A stretch of DNA of 7,015 bases from positions 1 to 7,015 of the forward strand of contig DAIDAH010000147.1 in the NCBI GenBank assembly GCA_027310735.1, read 5' to 3'. Below, one piece after another: positions 1-5,313 of this stretch. The translations under genes and the position numbers were made by a program. The notes under the pieces were generated by a model. It was not told where the DNA came from. It was given only the letters and a program-made list of their open reading frames with translations, and did not search any database. This DNA is from Methylotenera sp. GTDB taxonomy: Bacteria > Pseudomonadota > Gammaproteobacteria > Burkholderiales > Methylophilaceae. Each line of letters starts with the position of its first letter. The stretch's first letter is position 1.

Positions 1-243
1 ATGTTCGAAGAAACTGTCAGTAGCTTGAAGTTGCGGATTATTGCTCCCTGCTTAGGTGTGGTGCGATGGCAAGGCCGTTTGACTTTGAGTGGTGGCTTAA
101 CTGCATAGTGTTCTAGAGCGGATTTTATTAGCTTGTTTTACCGCGATTGTGTTTGCATCATCGTGTTGTCGCTAGCGTAAAAACGCTAACGCTTTATAAG
201 GGGCTAGTCAGTCATCAGATGAATAGAACATGCATAAAGAGCG
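1..243. other. Left-edge region without a supported gene
   Basis: A plus-strand reading frame is open from the first base to a TAG at 106-108 (35 codons). It could be the 3' end of a gene beginning outside the window, but it is short, matches no family I recognise and has no visible neighbour to support it. The other two plus frames close within about 30 bases. The minus strand shows only short open stretches. Bases 109-243 lie downstream of the leftward gene group and hold a small inverted repeat and two copies of the octamer GCGTTAGC or its complement (near 184-191 and 241-248). No tRNA or mobile-element feature is visible. Confidence 0.4.
170..191 (-). terminator. Possible 3' hairpin of the leftward transcript
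   Basis: Bases 170-178 and 183-191 form a 9-bp stem closed over a 4-base loop. One pair (172 with 189) is a G-U wobble in minus-strand RNA but a C-A mismatch in plus-strand RNA, so the fold favours a minus-strand transcript. It lies about 50 bases past the stop codon of the serine protease gene, a sensible place for a terminator. No U-tract follows the stem on the minus strand, so it does not qualify as a classical intrinsic terminator. It may be a 3'-end protecting hairpin or chance. Confidence 0.25.
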
Positions 244-1266
244 TTAGCAGTCGTCAGTTGGGCGTTGCTCACAGCCTGTTGCGATATTAAACTCTTTCGC
301 TATATCGCTGCCAATATCGGCGAGCGCAATGCTGATTTTGTGTACTTCAGTGCGGTCGCCGCGTTTGGACGCCAGTATGCCAAGATGAAATAGCGCATCA
401 CTATGTCGTTGGTTTAATGTCGTGGTTTTTTCATAGGATAGTCGAGCGGCCTCATCCAGACCTAAACCTTCCTGTGCAAGGCCTTGCTCGTACCAAGCCT
501 CGGCATTGTCTGGCTCTGCGGCAATCCAGCTTTGACTGATTTTCAGTAAGTCTGGCCATCTGTTTTGTATTTCAGGCATGGCCGCTTGCAAGAAAAAAGG
601 GCTGTGTTCGCTATCTTCCCAAAATGCCTTTTGCGAGAATGGGGCGATTGGCTGTAATGGCAGTGTTTTCAGATTCTTTATCCAATCCGCCGGCATTGCG
701 TAAAAATAGGCAATGCGACCAAAACTTTTGAACGTGTTGATGCCCACCAGTTTTCCTTGATCATCAAACAAACCACTGCCGCTGGCACCCATAGAGAATC
801 TGGCGCTGCTACGAATGATCTGGCTACCTTCGAAAGGGTAAAGTGCTTTAATTTGACCACGAGATGTCGTTGGCGCCAATGTGCCACTGGAGTGACCGAT
901 GGCAAATACTTCTGTGCCGGTTTTTAAATCTTTTATACTGCCAATTTCTGCTGGTTTTAATGGCATATCTTTAGTGGTTAGCAAGCACAAGTCTTGATGA
1001 CCATTGATTTGCACACCTTCTACGCTAAATGTGTTTTCACCTTGGCTCACCCATGCGGTTTCTGCTTTTTTTAGTACATGGCAGTTGGTGAGAACCCTGT
1101 TGTCCGCTACGATAATCCCAGAGCCCAGTCCCATATCAGTATTGCTGTTGTTAGCGGTATGTACTTGTACGATATTAAAAAATACTTTAATAAGCATCTG
1201 TTGGTCAAAAGCATGTGCTTGCGGCGTCATGAGCAGTGACAGTAGTAATAGGCAAAATTTATACAT
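244..1266 (-). CDS. Exported trypsin-like serine protease with C-terminal TPR-like region
   Basis: This 340-residue protein is predicted to be a periplasmic serine endopeptidase of the trypsin/HtrA fold. Residues 1-19 form a Sec signal peptide (hydrophobic LLLLSLLM, then AHA before the likely cleavage site). The protease domain spans about 30-200. The visible catalytic triad is His63 in TNCHV, Asp92 in QDLCLL and Ser162 in GASGSG; VGINTF near residue 175 matches the last strand of the fold. No PDZ domain follows. Instead, about residues 235-320 are helical and resemble one or two tetratricopeptide repeats (AEAWYEQGLAQEGLG, then SDALFHLGILASKRG). The ATG is preceded by AGGA at 8 bases, and that Shine-Dalgarno overlaps the stop codon of the upstream glutathione peroxidase gene (10-base gap), which indicates co-transcription and probably coupled translation. 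The C-terminus has two Cys (332 and 340) that could form a disulfide. Substrate and exact role are unknown; protein quality control in the envelope is an inference. Confidence 0.82.
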   Translation of the reverse strand: MYKFCLLLLSLLMTPQAHAFDQQMLIKVFFNIVQVHTANNSNTDMGLGSGIIVADNRVLTNCHVLKKAETAWVSQGENTFSVEGVQINGHQDLCLLTTKDMPLKPAEIGSIKDLKTGTEVFAIGHSSGTLAPTTSRGQIKALYPFEGSQIIRSSARFSMGASGSGLFDDQGKLVGINTFKSFGRIAYFYAMPADWIKNLKTLPLQPIAPFSQKAFWEDSEHSPFFLQAAMPEIQNRWPDLLKISQSWIAAEPDNAEAWYEQGLAQEGLGLDEAARLSYEKTTTLNQRHSDALFHLGILASKRGDRTEVHKISIALADIGSDIAKEFNIATGCEQRPTDDC

Positions 1267-1276
1267 GATGAGATTC

Positions 1277-1810
1277 CTATTTCAGGTTAGGCATAATCAG
1301 TTTCATAATGTCGGGGTCATCCGGTGCGGTTAGGCTAGAGAAGCTATGCACGGATTTTCCGCCAGGTGTAATGACGTACTTATAAAAGTTCCATTTTGGT
1401 GAATTCCCACTGGCAGCGATTAACTGCTTGTAAAACGGGTTTGCATCGTCGCCTCTGACATGGCTTTTGGTCACCATAGGAAACTTCACGCCATAAGTTA
1501 GTTTGCAGAAGCTGCCTATTTCGCTATCGCTCTGCAACTCCTGCCTAAAATCATTCGATGGAAAGCCAATCACTAATAGCCCGCGTGCTTTATATTGGCT
1601 GAACATTGCCTCCAGCTTTTCGAACTGTGGTGTGAAGCCGCATTTGCTTGCAGTATTCACGACTAGTATGGGCTTGTCTTGATACTGGCATAAATCTACG
1701 GTTTCGCCTTGTAGTGTTTTGAATTGGTGATTTAGTAACGCTGGGCAGTCACCAGCGACAGCATAAAATGGTAAAGCGCATAGCATTAGCAGTTGGATGA
1801 GAAACTTCAT
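1277..1810 (-). CDS. Exported glutathione peroxidase family protein (Cys type)
   Basis: This 177-residue thioredoxin-fold peroxidase reduces hydrogen peroxide or organic hydroperoxides. Cys-type bacterial members usually draw electrons from thioredoxin-like proteins rather than glutathione. Residues 1-19 are a Sec signal peptide (cleavage predicted at AVA-GD), placing it in the periplasm. The peroxidatic Cys57 sits in NTASKCGFTPQ. The WNF motif supplies Trp140 and Asn141 of the catalytic tetrad. Cys102 in SFCKLTYGV is the plausible resolving cysteine. The family motif GFPCNQF reads GFPSNDF here: the second Cys is Ser85 and the tetrad Gln is Asp87. Length fits the family once the signal is removed. 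AAAGGA precedes the ATG by about 7 bases. It lies 66 bases downstream of the unknown exported gene and 10 bases upstream of the protease, so it is probably the middle gene of an operon. The family call is firm; the electron donor is not known. Confidence 0.93.
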   Translation of the reverse strand: MKFLIQLLMLCALPFYAVAGDCPALLNHQFKTLQGETVDLCQYQDKPILVVNTASKCGFTPQFEKLEAMFSQYKARGLLVIGFPSNDFRQELQSDSEIGSFCKLTYGVKFPMVTKSHVRGDDANPFYKQLIAASGNSPKWNFYKYVITPGGKSVHSFSSLTAPDDPDIMKLIMPNLK

Positions 1811-1876
1811 GGTGTTTCCTTTAGTTTTTTGCTAGTGATGAAAGTTTAGATGTGATTTTTAAATGATGTTTCCAGA

Positions 1877-2374
1877 TTACTTCCAATTATTTAATGCTAG
1901 TGCTTCTATGTCCTGATTCTGGCAGTCTTCATTCGTGCAATTAGCTATCTTTTTCCAGTCATTTGGGAATGGCATCGTATAGGGTGGTAGGCCAACGCCG
2001 CCGATATCAAAGCCAATGGCAAATACAACGGCTCCTTTGTTGACTGCAAAAGCTTGGGTATTTTGTGCAACATTAAGTAAGGACTTTGTGATTTCTGGTG
2101 CAACTTCAGCATCACTGTCTATCCAGGCTTTAATTTTTCCATCATAACGCACTGCGATGACAAGAAAGCCCCATGTTGGCATTGAATTTGTTTCAGAGAT
2201 TTGTTTATTGATGTCAACTTCTACTTGCTTTATATATTGTGCCAAGCCATCAACGCTATTTAATCTTTCTTCCATCGCTTCTTTGGGTTGCATATACTTG
2301 ATCATTAAATAGTTGGCTTGAGCTGCATTTGATGTAAGTGGAAGCAATAGCAGCAGAAATGTGAATAGTCTCAT
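1877..2374 (-). CDS. Exported protein of unknown function
   Basis: I do not recognise this 165-residue protein. Residues 1-17 or 1-20 are a clear Sec signal peptide (LFTFLLLLLPL, then SNA or AQA), and there is no lipobox, so a soluble periplasmic product is likely. The segment 22-62 is predicted helical and charged. Residues 68-125 alternate hydrophobic and polar residues as in beta strands (WGFLVIAVRYDGKIKAWID, then GAVVFAIGFDIGG), which suggests one compact alpha/beta domain. The C-terminal part holds a Pro-rich turn (GLPPYTMPFP, 128-137) and a Cys pair, C146 and C151, that could form a small disulfide loop after export. AGAGAG lies 7 bases before the ATG and supports this start. It would be the first gene of the leftward group with the glutathione peroxidase and the serine protease, so a role in envelope maintenance is possible, but this rests on context only. 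Confidence 0.75.
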   Translation of the reverse strand: MRLFTFLLLLLPLTSNAAQANYLMIKYMQPKEAMEERLNSVDGLAQYIKQVEVDINKQISETNSMPTWGFLVIAVRYDGKIKAWIDSDAEVAPEITKSLLNVAQNTQAFAVNKGAVVFAIGFDIGGVGLPPYTMPFPNDWKKIANCTNEDCQNQDIEALALNNWK

Positions 2375-2467
2375 TGGAATGCTCTCTTTAATATGAGTGT
2401 ATGAATATGTTTGATTAAACTGTAATGGATTGTGTCTATTGCGACTGGATGTTTTGCAATTAGTTCT

Positions 2468-2497
2468 AAATAAATATACAGATCTGTATATTTATTT
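2468..2497. promoter_or_regulatory. Perfect 30-bp palindrome in divergent intergenic region
   Basis: Bases 2468-2482 are the exact reverse complement of 2483-2497, with no spacer, centred on AGATCT. An outer C-G pair at 2466/2499 extends it past one mismatch. The core reads TATACAGATCTGTATA. It lies 94 bases upstream of the start codon of the leftward exported-protein group and about 90 bases upstream of the rnpB 5' end, with no convergent gene to terminate. An operator for a dimeric repressor or activator is therefore the best guess. The TACA...TGTA half-sites are of a kind bound by several winged-helix and TetR-like regulators, but I cannot name one. A cruciform or bidirectional terminator is less likely. 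Confidence 0.55.
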
Positions 2498-2573
2498 GGT
2501 TTTGGATTGACTGTAAAACAAGCTGTTGACCGCAAATCAGATTATGATTAAGCATAAGTAATGAGTGGTCACG

Positions 2574-2582
2574 TGTTAAAAT
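2574..2582 (+). promoter_or_regulatory. Extended -10 promoter of rnpB
   Basis: TGTTAAAAT matches the extended -10 pattern TGnTATAAT with five of six positions in the hexamer (2577-2582). The predicted RNA 5' end (2588 or 2589) is 6-7 bases downstream, the normal spacing for sigma-70. No good -35 exists at 16-18 bases upstream (ATAAGT and neighbours), and an extended -10 would compensate for that. A consensus-like TTGACC at 2526-2531 is too far away (45 bases) to pair with it. Confidence 0.6.
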
Positions 2583-2588
2583 GGTGAT

Positions 2589-2930
2589 GAAGCTGGCTAG
2601 ACAGTCGCCGCTTGCGCAAGCAAGGGGAGGAAAGTCCGGGCTGCATAGAGCGGGATGACGGCTAACGGCCGTACGTTGAAAGCTTGGGTAACCAAGTATA
2701 AGGCGCGGAATAGGGCCACAGAGACGAGCGTATTAAGTTACGGTGAAACGCGGTAACCTCCATCTGCAGCAAGACCAAATAGGCTAGTATTTACCTTCGG
2801 GTAATCGGCGTGGCTCGCGTCACTAGCGGGTAGGTTGCTTGAGCGTACGAGTAATCGTGCGCCTAGATGAATGACTGTCAGTCTTAGTAATAAGACCTAC
2901 AGAACCCGGCTTATCGGCCAGCTTCACTTT
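2589..2930 (+). ncRNA. rnpB: RNase P RNA (M1-type ribozyme)
   Basis: This is the catalytic RNA of RNase P, which with the protein subunit RnpA removes 5' leaders from tRNA precursors. The family-diagnostic blocks are present: GAGGAAAGTCCGGGC (2627-2641), AGCAAGACCAAATAGG (2768-2783), GGGTAGG with the tRNA-CCA-binding GGU (2829-2831), CTAGATGAATGACTGTC (2863-2879) and ACAGAACCCGGCTTATCGG (2899-2917). P1 pairs 2588-2597 with 2917-2926. P6 pairs GAGC (2648-2651) with GCTC (2813-2816), a compensated change from GGGC/GCCC in E. coli. P18 (2843-2850/2855-2862) has a GUAA tetraloop. About 342 nt against 377 in E. coli: P3 is reduced to a tiny hairpin (2610-2621), P12-P14 is compressed, and P19 gains a second helix (2881-2896). 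The 3' end is placed by analogy and may be off by a few bases. No intrinsic terminator is visible just downstream. Confidence 0.96.
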
Positions 2931-3179
2931 CCTTAGAATAATATTCGATGTGTAGATAATGCGCTTTAGCTCATATTCCTCTTCCTCATACGTAAAAAAC
3001 CTTGCGGTCCTTTGTTTAAGTTGTGCAAATCCTTCCAGCTAATTCCCTTTTTTACTCTGTAATTAAAATTCAAAAGCTTTCATCACTGTCCTAATAATCT
3101 ACATTCACATAATTTTGTATGTACTTCATTTATAACGATTTTATTTTTATGATGAAAATGCGCTAAGTCATTGACATAT
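2931..3179. other. AT-rich gap between rnpB and the dcw promoter
   Basis: About 250 bases, markedly more AT-rich than the flanking genes. I see no convincing gene on either strand, no hairpin with U-tract that would end rnpB, and no repeats. A perfect -35 hexamer TTGACA occurs at 3171-3176, but no acceptable -10 follows at 16-18 bases. Small inverted repeats such as ACATA/TATGT (3107-3122) are no better than chance in such AT-rich DNA. Confidence 0.5.
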
Positions 3180-3200
3180 AAAGAAAAAATAGCAAAAAAG
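3180..3200 (+). promoter_or_regulatory. A-tract UP-like element of the mraZ promoter
   Basis: Two A-tracts (A-runs at 3184-3189 and 3194-3199) lie directly upstream of the -35 hexamer, at about -40 to -60 from the predicted start of transcription. This is where the alpha subunit C-terminal domains of RNA polymerase bind UP elements. Position and composition are seen; function is inferred. Confidence 0.4.
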
Positions 3201-3203
3201 AGC

Positions 3204-3232
3204 TTGCATTGCACTTTTTTTTTAATTATAGT
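3204..3232 (+). promoter_or_regulatory. Sigma-70 promoter of the mraZ/dcw operon
   Basis: TTGCAT (3204-3209) and TATAGT (3227-3232) are separated by exactly 17 bases, and each matches the sigma-70 consensus at five of six positions. Transcription would start near 3239, immediately before the first GTGGGG repeat, leaving a leader of about 199 bases before mraZ. The coincidence with the MraZ operator strongly supports this as the main dcw promoter. Confidence 0.72.
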
Positions 3233-3240
3233 GAAGCTTA

Positions 3241-3266
3241 GTGGGGAAAAGTGGGGTTTTGTGGGG
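3241..3266 (+). promoter_or_regulatory. MraZ operator: three GTGGGG repeats
   Basis: GTGGGG occurs at 3241-3246, 3251-3256 and 3261-3266, with a strict 10-bp period, so all three face the same side of the helix. In E. coli, MraZ is known to bind TGGGN repeats separated by 5 bases upstream of its own gene and to repress the dcw operon. The arrangement here is the same. The array covers about +3 to +28 of the predicted transcript, so bound MraZ would block initiation or promoter escape. Confidence 0.88.
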
Positions 3267-3437
3267 AATTGTCCATTAAGCTTTATGTTGAGAGTTGATG
3301 TTTTGTTGCCTGTTTTAGATTGTTACGTTCCTTTCGCGGCTCTAAGGGTTGGTTGTCGGGATGAATGTAAAAGCTCGGGTGATTCTCCACTTTTTATTTT
3401 TTTATGCATGTTGGATTGTTAGGAAGATAACGGACAT
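3267..3437 (+). other. Leader of the mraZ transcript
   Basis: Untranslated leader between the MraZ operator and the mraZ start codon. It includes a U-rich run (TTTTTATTTTTTTAT, about 3392-3406) preceded by only a weak possible stem, so I do not call a terminator or attenuator. The mraZ Shine-Dalgarno AGGAAG (3421-3426) ends 11 bases before the ATG. Short frames crossing this stretch (for example from 3361 into mraZ out of frame) have no ribosome site or recognisable product. Confidence 0.45.
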
Positions 3438-3884
3438 ATGTTTCGCGGTGCAACATCATTGAATTTGGATGCTAAAGGCAGATTAACTTTGCCGGCCAAA
3501 CATCGGGAAGCTATGGCGCTTGAGTGCGCAGGCAACTTGGTGCTTACTGCGCATCCGCACCGCTGCCTGCTACTCTATCCGCAACCTGCATGGGAACCGA
3601 TTCAGGCCAAGATATCGGCATTGTCTTCATTTGATAAGCAATCCAGCGGCTTGCAACGTTTGCTGGTTGGTTTTGCCGAGGATGTTGCGTTGGATAGTGC
3701 TGGTCGCTTGTTGGTGTCGCCTGAATTGCGGGATTTTGCTGTATTAAGTAAAGAAGTGATGTTGGTTGGGCAAGGTAGTCATTTTGAGCTATGGAGCAAA
3801 GATGCGTGGCGTGCGCAGCTGGATCTGGTCATGCAGGCTGATAGTTTCGAGATGCCGAAAGAACTAGAGGGCTTCTCGCTGTGA
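3438..3884 (+). CDS. mraZ: Transcriptional regulator MraZ
   Basis: MraZ is the conserved first gene of the division and cell-wall cluster. It is a DNA-binding protein that forms a ring of subunits and represses its own operon. The 148-residue product has the two expected SpoVT/AbrB-like half-domains, each with the family motif DxxxR: D11-AKG-R15 near the N-terminus and D86-SAG-R90 in the second half. The opening MFRGATSLNLDAKGRL and the motif GLQRLLVGFAEDVALD (71-86) are typical, and the length is close to the 152 residues of E. coli. AGGAAG at 3421-3426 supports the ATG. The gene overlaps rsmH by 4 bases (GTGA), so the two are probably translationally coupled. Its likely binding site, three GTGGGG repeats, lies about 170 bases upstream, consistent with autoregulation. 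Confidence 0.97.
   Translation: MFRGATSLNLDAKGRLTLPAKHREAMALECAGNLVLTAHPHRCLLLYPQPAWEPIQAKISALSSFDKQSSGLQRLLVGFAEDVALDSAGRLLVSPELRDFAVLSKEVMLVGQGSHFELWSKDAWRAQLDLVMQADSFEMPKELEGFSL
3866..3871 (+). promoter_or_regulatory. Ribosome binding site deciding the rsmH start
   Basis: AGAGGG ends 9 bases before the GTG at 3881. This favours the long form of RsmH, because the later in-frame candidates (TTG at 3956, GTG at 3995) lack a comparable Shine-Dalgarno. Confidence 0.55.
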
Positions 3885-4969
3885 CTAAGGGCGTGAACAG
3901 CGCGCCCAACAAAGCATCATTGTCTTTAAAAAAAGCGTCTTCAAAACACAAAACGTTGCAAGACGCGCTAACGTTAGAAAAGCACCCACTAGAAGTGTCG
4001 TCAGTAAATTCAAATCCTAATTCGGAAGCGGAAGCTTCTATCAATTCTCATGTCACCGTTTTGCTGGATGAGGCCGTGCATGCGCTCGCCATTAAGCCTA
4101 ATGGCATTTATGTTGACGGTACCTTTGGCCGTGGCGGACATTCCAAAAAAATATTAGCGCAGCTTGGCGCTGCCGGTCGATTGATCGCCTTTGATCGTGA
4201 TTTAAGTGCGATTGAAGCTGGTAAGGCGATAGATGATCCGCGTTTTAGCATGGTGCACAGTCATTTTGCGGCTATGCAGAAGAAACTGGCGGAAATGGGT
4301 GTGACGCAGGTGGATGGCATTCTGCTGGATATTGGCATTTCGTCTCCACAGATTGATGAAGCTAGTCGTGGGTTTAGTTTTAGATATGATGCGCCGCTGG
4401 ATATGCGCATGGATCAAAGTAGTGGTAAAACAGCGGCGGAATTTCTCGCCATAACAACAGAGCAACAATTATCGGAGGTTATAAAAAATTATGGTGAAGA
4501 ACGGTTTGCTAAGCCGATTGCAAGGGCGATTATTACGGAGCGCAATGACGGGCGCGCCATCACCACTACAGGACAGCTTGCCAAGGTCGTGGCAGGGGCA
4601 GTCACGCGGTTTGAGCCAGGCCAGAACCCTGCAACGCGCACATTTCAGGCTTTACGGATTTTCATCAATCAAGAACTTGAAGAATTGTCGCTAACCATGC
4701 CGCAGTGTTTGGCCTTGTTAGCACCGCAAGGTCGATTGGCTGTGATTAGTTTTCATTCGCTGGAGGATAGAATCGTGAAGCAGTTTATTCGCGATCAGGA
4801 AAATCGCGATAACTTGCCTGCCAACTTTCCTGTACGTGCGTCAGAATTGCCGCAACCTAAGCTAGTAGCAGTAGGTAAAGCCATTAAGCCAAGTGCTGCG
4901 GAAGTTAAACGTAATCCGCGTTCACGCAGTGCGGTGTTACGTGTAGCTGAAAGAACGTCTGTGCTATGA
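3881..4969 (+). CDS. rsmH: 16S rRNA (cytosine1402-N4)-methyltransferase RsmH
   Basis: RsmH (formerly MraW) uses S-adenosylmethionine to methylate N4 of C1402 in the 16S rRNA decoding centre. Visible motifs in the 362-residue product: SAM-binding D79-GTFGRGG-H87, the acidic AFDRD (103-107), DIGISSPQ (150-157), and the substrate-side signatures NPATRTFQALRIFIN (249-263) and SFHSLEDRIVK (290-300). The conserved core starts at SHVTVLLDEAV (residues 56-66), as in E. coli, whose protein is 313 residues long. The first 55 residues are therefore an extra Ser/Lys/Asn-rich, probably disordered tail. The GTG start at 3881 overlaps the mraZ stop and has AGAGGG 9 bases upstream; GTG at 3995 would shorten the tail to about 18 residues and cannot be excluded. 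The 3' end overlaps ftsL by 4 bases (ATGA). Identity is certain; only the start is open. Confidence 0.97.
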   Translation: MTKGVNSAPNKASLSLKKASSKHKTLQDALTLEKHPLEVSSVNSNPNSEAEASINSHVTVLLDEAVHALAIKPNGIYVDGTFGRGGHSKKILAQLGAAGRLIAFDRDLSAIEAGKAIDDPRFSMVHSHFAAMQKKLAEMGVTQVDGILLDIGISSPQIDEASRGFSFRYDAPLDMRMDQSSGKTAAEFLAITTEQQLSEVIKNYGEERFAKPIARAIITERNDGRAITTTGQLAKVVAGAVTRFEPGQNPATRTFQALRIFINQELEELSLTMPQCLALLAPQGRLAVISFHSLEDRIVKQFIRDQENRDNLPANFPVRASELPQPKLVAVGKAIKPSAAEVKRNPRSRSAVLRVAERTSVL

Positions 4970-5313
4970 CGCGCTTGAATCTCATATTATTTTTTACGCT
5001 TATCTTTTCATCGCTGGGCTTGGTCAATGCTCAGCATGAGGCGCGGAAATTATATATTGAGCTGGATCAAATGAATCAAGATGCAAAGCAATATGAGCAA
5101 GAGTATGGGCAGTTGCAGCTTGAGCAAAGTACGTGGGCAATGCATTCTCGCGTAGAGCGTATTGCTACCGAGCAATTGCAGATGCAAGTGCCAGACCCAA
5201 AAAGAATACAAGTCGTCACGATGGGCGATGTTCAGTCTAAAGTTTCTTCTGGGGTTAAACCAAAGGCGATGTCTGAAGCTAAACCACAAGAACAACTGGA
5301 GGTTAAGCCGTAA
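4966..5313 (+). CDS. ftsL: Cell division protein FtsL
   Basis: FtsL is a bitopic inner-membrane divisome protein. With FtsB and FtsQ it activates the FtsW-FtsI septal peptidoglycan synthase. The 115-residue product has a transmembrane helix at about 4-22 (LNLILFFTLIFSSLGLV), a Glu/Gln-rich coiled coil at about 25-58, and the signature HSRVERIATEQLQM (60-73), which is almost identical to the E. coli sequence and makes the call secure. Two differences from E. coli: the cytoplasmic tail before the helix is only about 3 residues (over 30 in E. coli), and residues 86-115 form an extra polar tail with repeated KP pairs (VKPK, AKPQ, VKP). The ATG overlaps the rsmH stop codon and there is no strong Shine-Dalgarno, so translation probably depends on coupling. 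The stop overlaps the ftsI start by one base (TAATG). Confidence 0.94.
   Translation: MTRLNLILFFTLIFSSLGLVNAQHEARKLYIELDQMNQDAKQYEQEYGQLQLEQSTWAMHSRVERIATEQLQMQVPDPKRIQVVTMGDVQSKVSSGVKPKAMSEAKPQEQLEVKP
5298..5302 (+). promoter_or_regulatory. Ribosome binding site of ftsI
   Basis: GGAGG lies inside the end of ftsL, 10 bases before the ATG at 5313 and 16 bases before the alternative ATG at 5319. Spacing favours 5313. Confidence 0.6.

Noticed and set aside
1..108. 35-codon open frame from the first base as a complete small gene
   Set aside because: The initial ATG coincides with the window edge, so its start cannot be judged; no Shine-Dalgarno can be seen and no family is recognisable.
1004..1333. 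109-codon plus-strand frame
   Set aside because: It lies opposite the serine protease gene, which has clear catalytic motifs and a signal peptide; this is an antisense shadow.
2526..2531. TTGACC as the -35 of rnpB
   Set aside because: It is 45 bases from the -10 that matches the RNA 5' end, and hexamers at 16-18 bases from TTGACC (TAAGCA region) are poor.
2992..3015. Possible terminator on the minus strand (ACC-GCAA-GGT followed by T-run)
   Set aside because: The stem is only 3 bp and no minus-strand gene ends here.
3171..3176. Perfect -35 hexamer TTGACA upstream of mraZ
   Set aside because: At 16-18 bases downstream there is only an A-run and no -10; TTGCAT-N17-TATAGT fits much better and aligns with the MraZ boxes.
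3241..3266. GTGGGG repeats considered as a CRISPR or tandem-repeat element
   Set aside because: Three 6-base units with a 10-bp period upstream of mraZ match the known MraZ operator exactly; they are too short and too few for a CRISPR array.
3171..3422. 83-codon plus-strand frame beginning inside the mraZ promoter region
   Set aside because: It runs through the -35, -10 and MraZ operator, has no Shine-Dalgarno, and its product (Cys- and Phe-rich, with no recognisable motif) looks like translated noncoding DNA.
4202..4468. 88-codon minus-strand frame
   Set aside because: It lies opposite conserved rsmH motifs; the plus-strand gene explains the sequence fully.
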